A stretch of DNA of 7,754 nucleotides. Origin: CAYFQH01 sp964345215 (GTDB lineage Bacteria; Bacillota; Clostridia; Christensenellales; Aristaeellaceae). Made by a program: the position numbers and the translations under genes. Positions within the stretch are counted from its first letter, which is position 1; each line of letters starts with the position of its first letter. The stretch is taken from positions 1-7,754 of the forward strand of contig CAYFQH010000069.1 in the NCBI GenBank assembly GCA_964345215.1. The letters run 5' to 3'. Under the pieces are notes generated by a model. That model was not told where the DNA came from. It ran no database searches and worked only from the letters and a program-made list of their open reading frames with translations. This document shows positions 5,826-7,754 of the stretch, in pieces.

Positions 5826-7115
5826 TTAGTTGCCAAAAATAATGGCGGCTTCAGCAATTAAGTCTTCAACAGCTTTTTCAGCTGTGATGGAACGGTCCTG
5901 AATCAGTTCGGAGCATTTTGCGTTCAGCACTACTTCAAAGTCGGATTTGTAGGGAGACCAGGGCAATTCCTGGGCGGTGGCCAGCTGTTCAAAGGGAACC
6001 TGGAATTGAGGGGTCTGGGCCCATAGTTCTTTAATAATATCTGTTTCAGCAGAGGTTTTGGTGGTAGGCAGATAGCCGGTGTTGGCGCTATTTAAGGCAA
6101 CTTGATCGTCGGTCATCAAAAAGCTAATGAATTCCCAGGCTGCATCCTGCTGTTCTTTGGTGGTGTTGGCTTCGATAATAGCAATGTTGCCGCCGCCGGT
6201 GGGAGCTGTTTGAATATCCCAGGTGGGCAGGAAGGCTACGCCCACTTCGATGCCGGCTTCTTTAGCGTTTTTAAGCACGCCTCTTAAGCCGCCGGAAGAT
6301 GCAAAGAAAGAACCCAGTTTGCCTTGGAAAAAAGCTTCTTTCATAGCGCTTTCGGCACTGGTAACGGTAGGAGCGGCACACCAGCCATCATCAACCCATT
6401 GGCGCCAGGCGGTAAGAACCTTTAACATGGTACCGTCTTCTAATGCGGGCACGCTCATGCCATCTTCAGCCAGCATATTGCTGCCTAACTGGCAAAGCAT
6501 GTTTTGAACAAACCATGCAGCGTCAATCAACATTTCAAAACCATATACTTCGGTTTCGCCTGCGTCATTTACCTTGGTTAAGGCTTTGCCAAAAGTTTCC
6601 AGCTCTTCAATGGTAACAGGGGCGGCTAAGCCGGCAGCGTCAGCCATGGTTTTGTTATAGTAAAAAACGGGGGTAGAACGGATATAAGGCAGGGAGATCA
6701 GCTGATCTTCATAGTAAGAATAACCTAGCAGAACCTGCTGGAAGTTATCCATGTCTAAACCGGAAGCTTCCACATAGGGGTTCATGTCCAGTAAAACCCC
6801 TTCTTCGGCCATAACGGGAACACCAGCGGCTCTTTCTAAAACAACAACCTGAGGGTTCTCTTTAGCGGCGATGGATTGCATGGTTTTTGCCAAGGTATCG
6901 GCATAGTTGCCTTGATAAATGGCTTCTACCGTGATACCTTTTTCGGCACCAACGGTGGTGTTAAAGGCATCAACAGAAGAATTGATCATATCTTCGTTGG
7001 GGCCGGCACCGCGGGTGTGCCATACGGTGATGGTAATGGGGTCTTGGGCGAGAACGGGCAAGCTGATGCTAAAGAGCAGCATCATTGCCAAAAGGGATGC
7101 GACAAGTTTTTTCAT
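5826..7115 (-). CDS. ABC transporter extracellular solute-binding protein, UgpB-like
   Basis: A 429-residue family 1 solute-binding protein that captures substrate outside the membrane and delivers it to the ABC permeases. Residues 1-23 are a Sec signal peptide (MKK start, hydrophobic core, likely cut after Val-Leu-Ala, mature start Gln24-Asp25). No cysteine is near the site, so it is not a lipoprotein. Family blocks include TPVFYYNKTMADAAGL (148-163), GGGNIAI (307-313) with the following AAWEFISFL, and TGYLPTTK (346-353). The last resembles the TGYLP block of glycerol-3-phosphate binding protein UgpB, but sugar binders of the same cluster share it. AGGAGG lies 10 nt before the start. It is the last gene of the operon, 47 bp after the permease. 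The substrate is most likely an oligosaccharide or a glycerophosphate-type compound; I cannot decide between them. Confidence 0.92.
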   Translation of the reverse strand: MKKLVASLLAMMLLFSISLPVLAQDPITITVWHTRGAGPNEDMINSSVDAFNTTVGAEKGITVEAIYQGNYADTLAKTMQSIAAKENPQVVVLERAAGVPVMAEEGVLLDMNPYVEASGLDMDNFQQVLLGYSYYEDQLISLPYIRSTPVFYYNKTMADAAGLAAPVTIEELETFGKALTKVNDAGETEVYGFEMLIDAAWFVQNMLCQLGSNMLAEDGMSVPALEDGTMLKVLTAWRQWVDDGWCAAPTVTSAESAMKEAFFQGKLGSFFASSGGLRGVLKNAKEAGIEVGVAFLPTWDIQTAPTGGGNIAIIEANTTKEQQDAAWEFISFLMTDDQVALNSANTGYLPTTKTSAETDIIKELWAQTPQFQVPFEQLATAQELPWSPYKSDFEVVLNAKCSELIQDRSITAEKAVEDLIAEAAIIFGN

Positions 7116-7137
7116 AAATGGTTTTCCTCCTTTAATA

Positions 7138-7161
7138 TTTTAAGGCCTTATGGCCTAAAAA
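7138..7161 (-). other. Stem-loop in the permease/binding-protein gap
   Basis: GGCC (7144-7147) pairs with GGCC (7152-7155) around a 4-nt loop, extended by one A-T pair and, past a single mismatch, by four more A-T pairs. It begins right after the permease stop codon. No T run follows it on the coding strand, so it is unlikely to be a full terminator. Such hairpins often stabilise transcripts and raise binding-protein levels relative to permease. That role is inferred. Confidence 0.4.
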
Positions 7162-7162
7162 A

Positions 7163-7754
7163 CTATTTCATACCGCGGTATGCAAAAGCCTGAATGATTT
7201 TTTTGCTTGCAAAAATAAATACGATTAAAATGGGAAGAACCAGAATGACATTGCCGGCCATGATAATATTCCAGTTCAGACCGTATTCGACGTCTTTCAT
7301 TTTTTCAATGGCAATGGTCAGGGGGCGGACGTTTTCAGTCTGGGTCATAACCAGAGGCCAGAAGTAGGCGTTCCAGTGATCAACAAAGGAGAACATGCCA
7401 ATGGTAATCAGGGTAGACATGGACATGGGCAGCAAAATTTGGGTCATAATCTGTATTTCGGTAGCATTGTCCAATTGGGCAGACTCTAAAATTTCATCCG
7501 GTACTTGCATAAAGGTTTGGCGTAAAAGAAAGATACCAAAGGCATTGGCACCAAAGGGGATAATTTGCGGCCACAGGGTGTTGATCAGGCCCCAATTGGC
7601 CATGGTCAAATAAGTAGTAATAAAGGTAACCTGGCCTGGAATCATAAAGGCGATTAACACCATGGAAAAGAGCAGACCCTTGCCCTTAAAATTGAACTTG
7701 GCAAAAGCGTAGGCTGCGGGTACCATTACGATCATTTGAATCACAATAATGCTA
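7163..7754 (-). CDS. ABC transporter permease, MalG/UgpE type (5' end outside window)
   Basis: The inner-membrane permease subunit of a carbohydrate- or glycerophosphate-type ABC importer (binding-protein-dependent transport family). The visible part starts mid-protein (SIIVIQMIVMVPAAYAFAKF), because the frame stays open to the window edge. It carries about five hydrophobic helices and ends ASKKIIQAFAYRGMK, like the short C-terminus of UgpE/MalG-type proteins. The cytoplasmic loop that docks on the ATPase, the EAA motif, is at 7427-7486 (ESAQLDNATEIQIMTQILLP). Its usually invariant Gly is Asn here. FSFVDHWNAYFWPLVM after it is typical of the group. It is followed by the binding-protein gene; a partner permease should lie upstream outside the window. 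The GTG at 7744 is in frame but internal, not the start. Confidence 0.92.
   Translation of the reverse strand, partial: SIIVIQMIVMVPAAYAFAKFNFKGKGLLFSMVLIAFMIPGQVTFITTYLTMANWGLINTLWPQIIPFGANAFGIFLLRQTFMQVPDEILESAQLDNATEIQIMTQILLPMSMSTLITIGMFSFVDHWNAYFWPLVMTQTENVRPLTIAIEKMKDVEYGLNWNIIMAGNVILVLPILIVFIFASKKIIQAFAYRGMK

Noticed and set aside
1..7754. CRISPR arrays, insertion sequences, tRNA or phage attachment sites
   Set aside because: I saw no regularly spaced repeats, transposase-like frames, tRNA-like folds or flanking duplications on either strand.

Overview
The window looks like a chromosomal carbohydrate and metabolite-uptake region of an anaerobic or facultative Bacillota-type bacterium. 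This is suggested by strong AGGAGG ribosome sites, TTGACA/TATAAT promoters, AT-rich gaps around moderate-GC genes, and the style of the family members. No rRNA, tRNA or phylogenetic marker is present, so the lineage is an inference. The binding protein has a plain Sec signal peptide instead of a lipobox, which is slightly unusual for a monoderm.

Layout. The right end (5826-7754, minus strand) holds the end of an ABC importer operon: a MalG/UgpE-type permease (5' end outside the window) followed by a UgpB-like solute-binding protein. A strong bidirectional terminator (5764-5799) closes it against the convergent plus-strand gene fdhD (4811-5596), the sulfurtransferase that activates molybdenum/tungsten formate dehydrogenases. 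No dehydrogenase gene is in view. fdhD is divergent from a two-gene minus-strand operon (3156-4696) encoding two tandem, roughly half-identical endonuclease/exonuclease/phosphatase (EEP) family proteins. The two units share a 114-bp control region with back-to-back promoters.

The left end (1-2900, minus strand) is the most notable part: one uninterrupted reading frame of at least 966 codons. It encodes a complete 12-helix major facilitator superfamily sugar transporter fused at its cytoplasmic C-terminus to a glycoside hydrolase family 2 (GH2) enzyme with both catalytic glutamates in place. I translated the whole frame codon by codon and found no stop. It has its own near-consensus promoter (TTGACA, 16 bp, TATAAT). 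The junction falls on a run of seven A residues, where a one-base slip would end the protein right after the transporter.

Together the genes suggest uptake of sugars or sugar-phosphates (ABC importer), uptake and immediate cytoplasmic hydrolysis of a beta-glycoside (the fusion), and a pair of cytoplasmic phosphodiesterase-fold enzymes of unknown substrate. The link between these units is positional only. The transporter-hydrolase fusion is the best candidate here for something undescribed.
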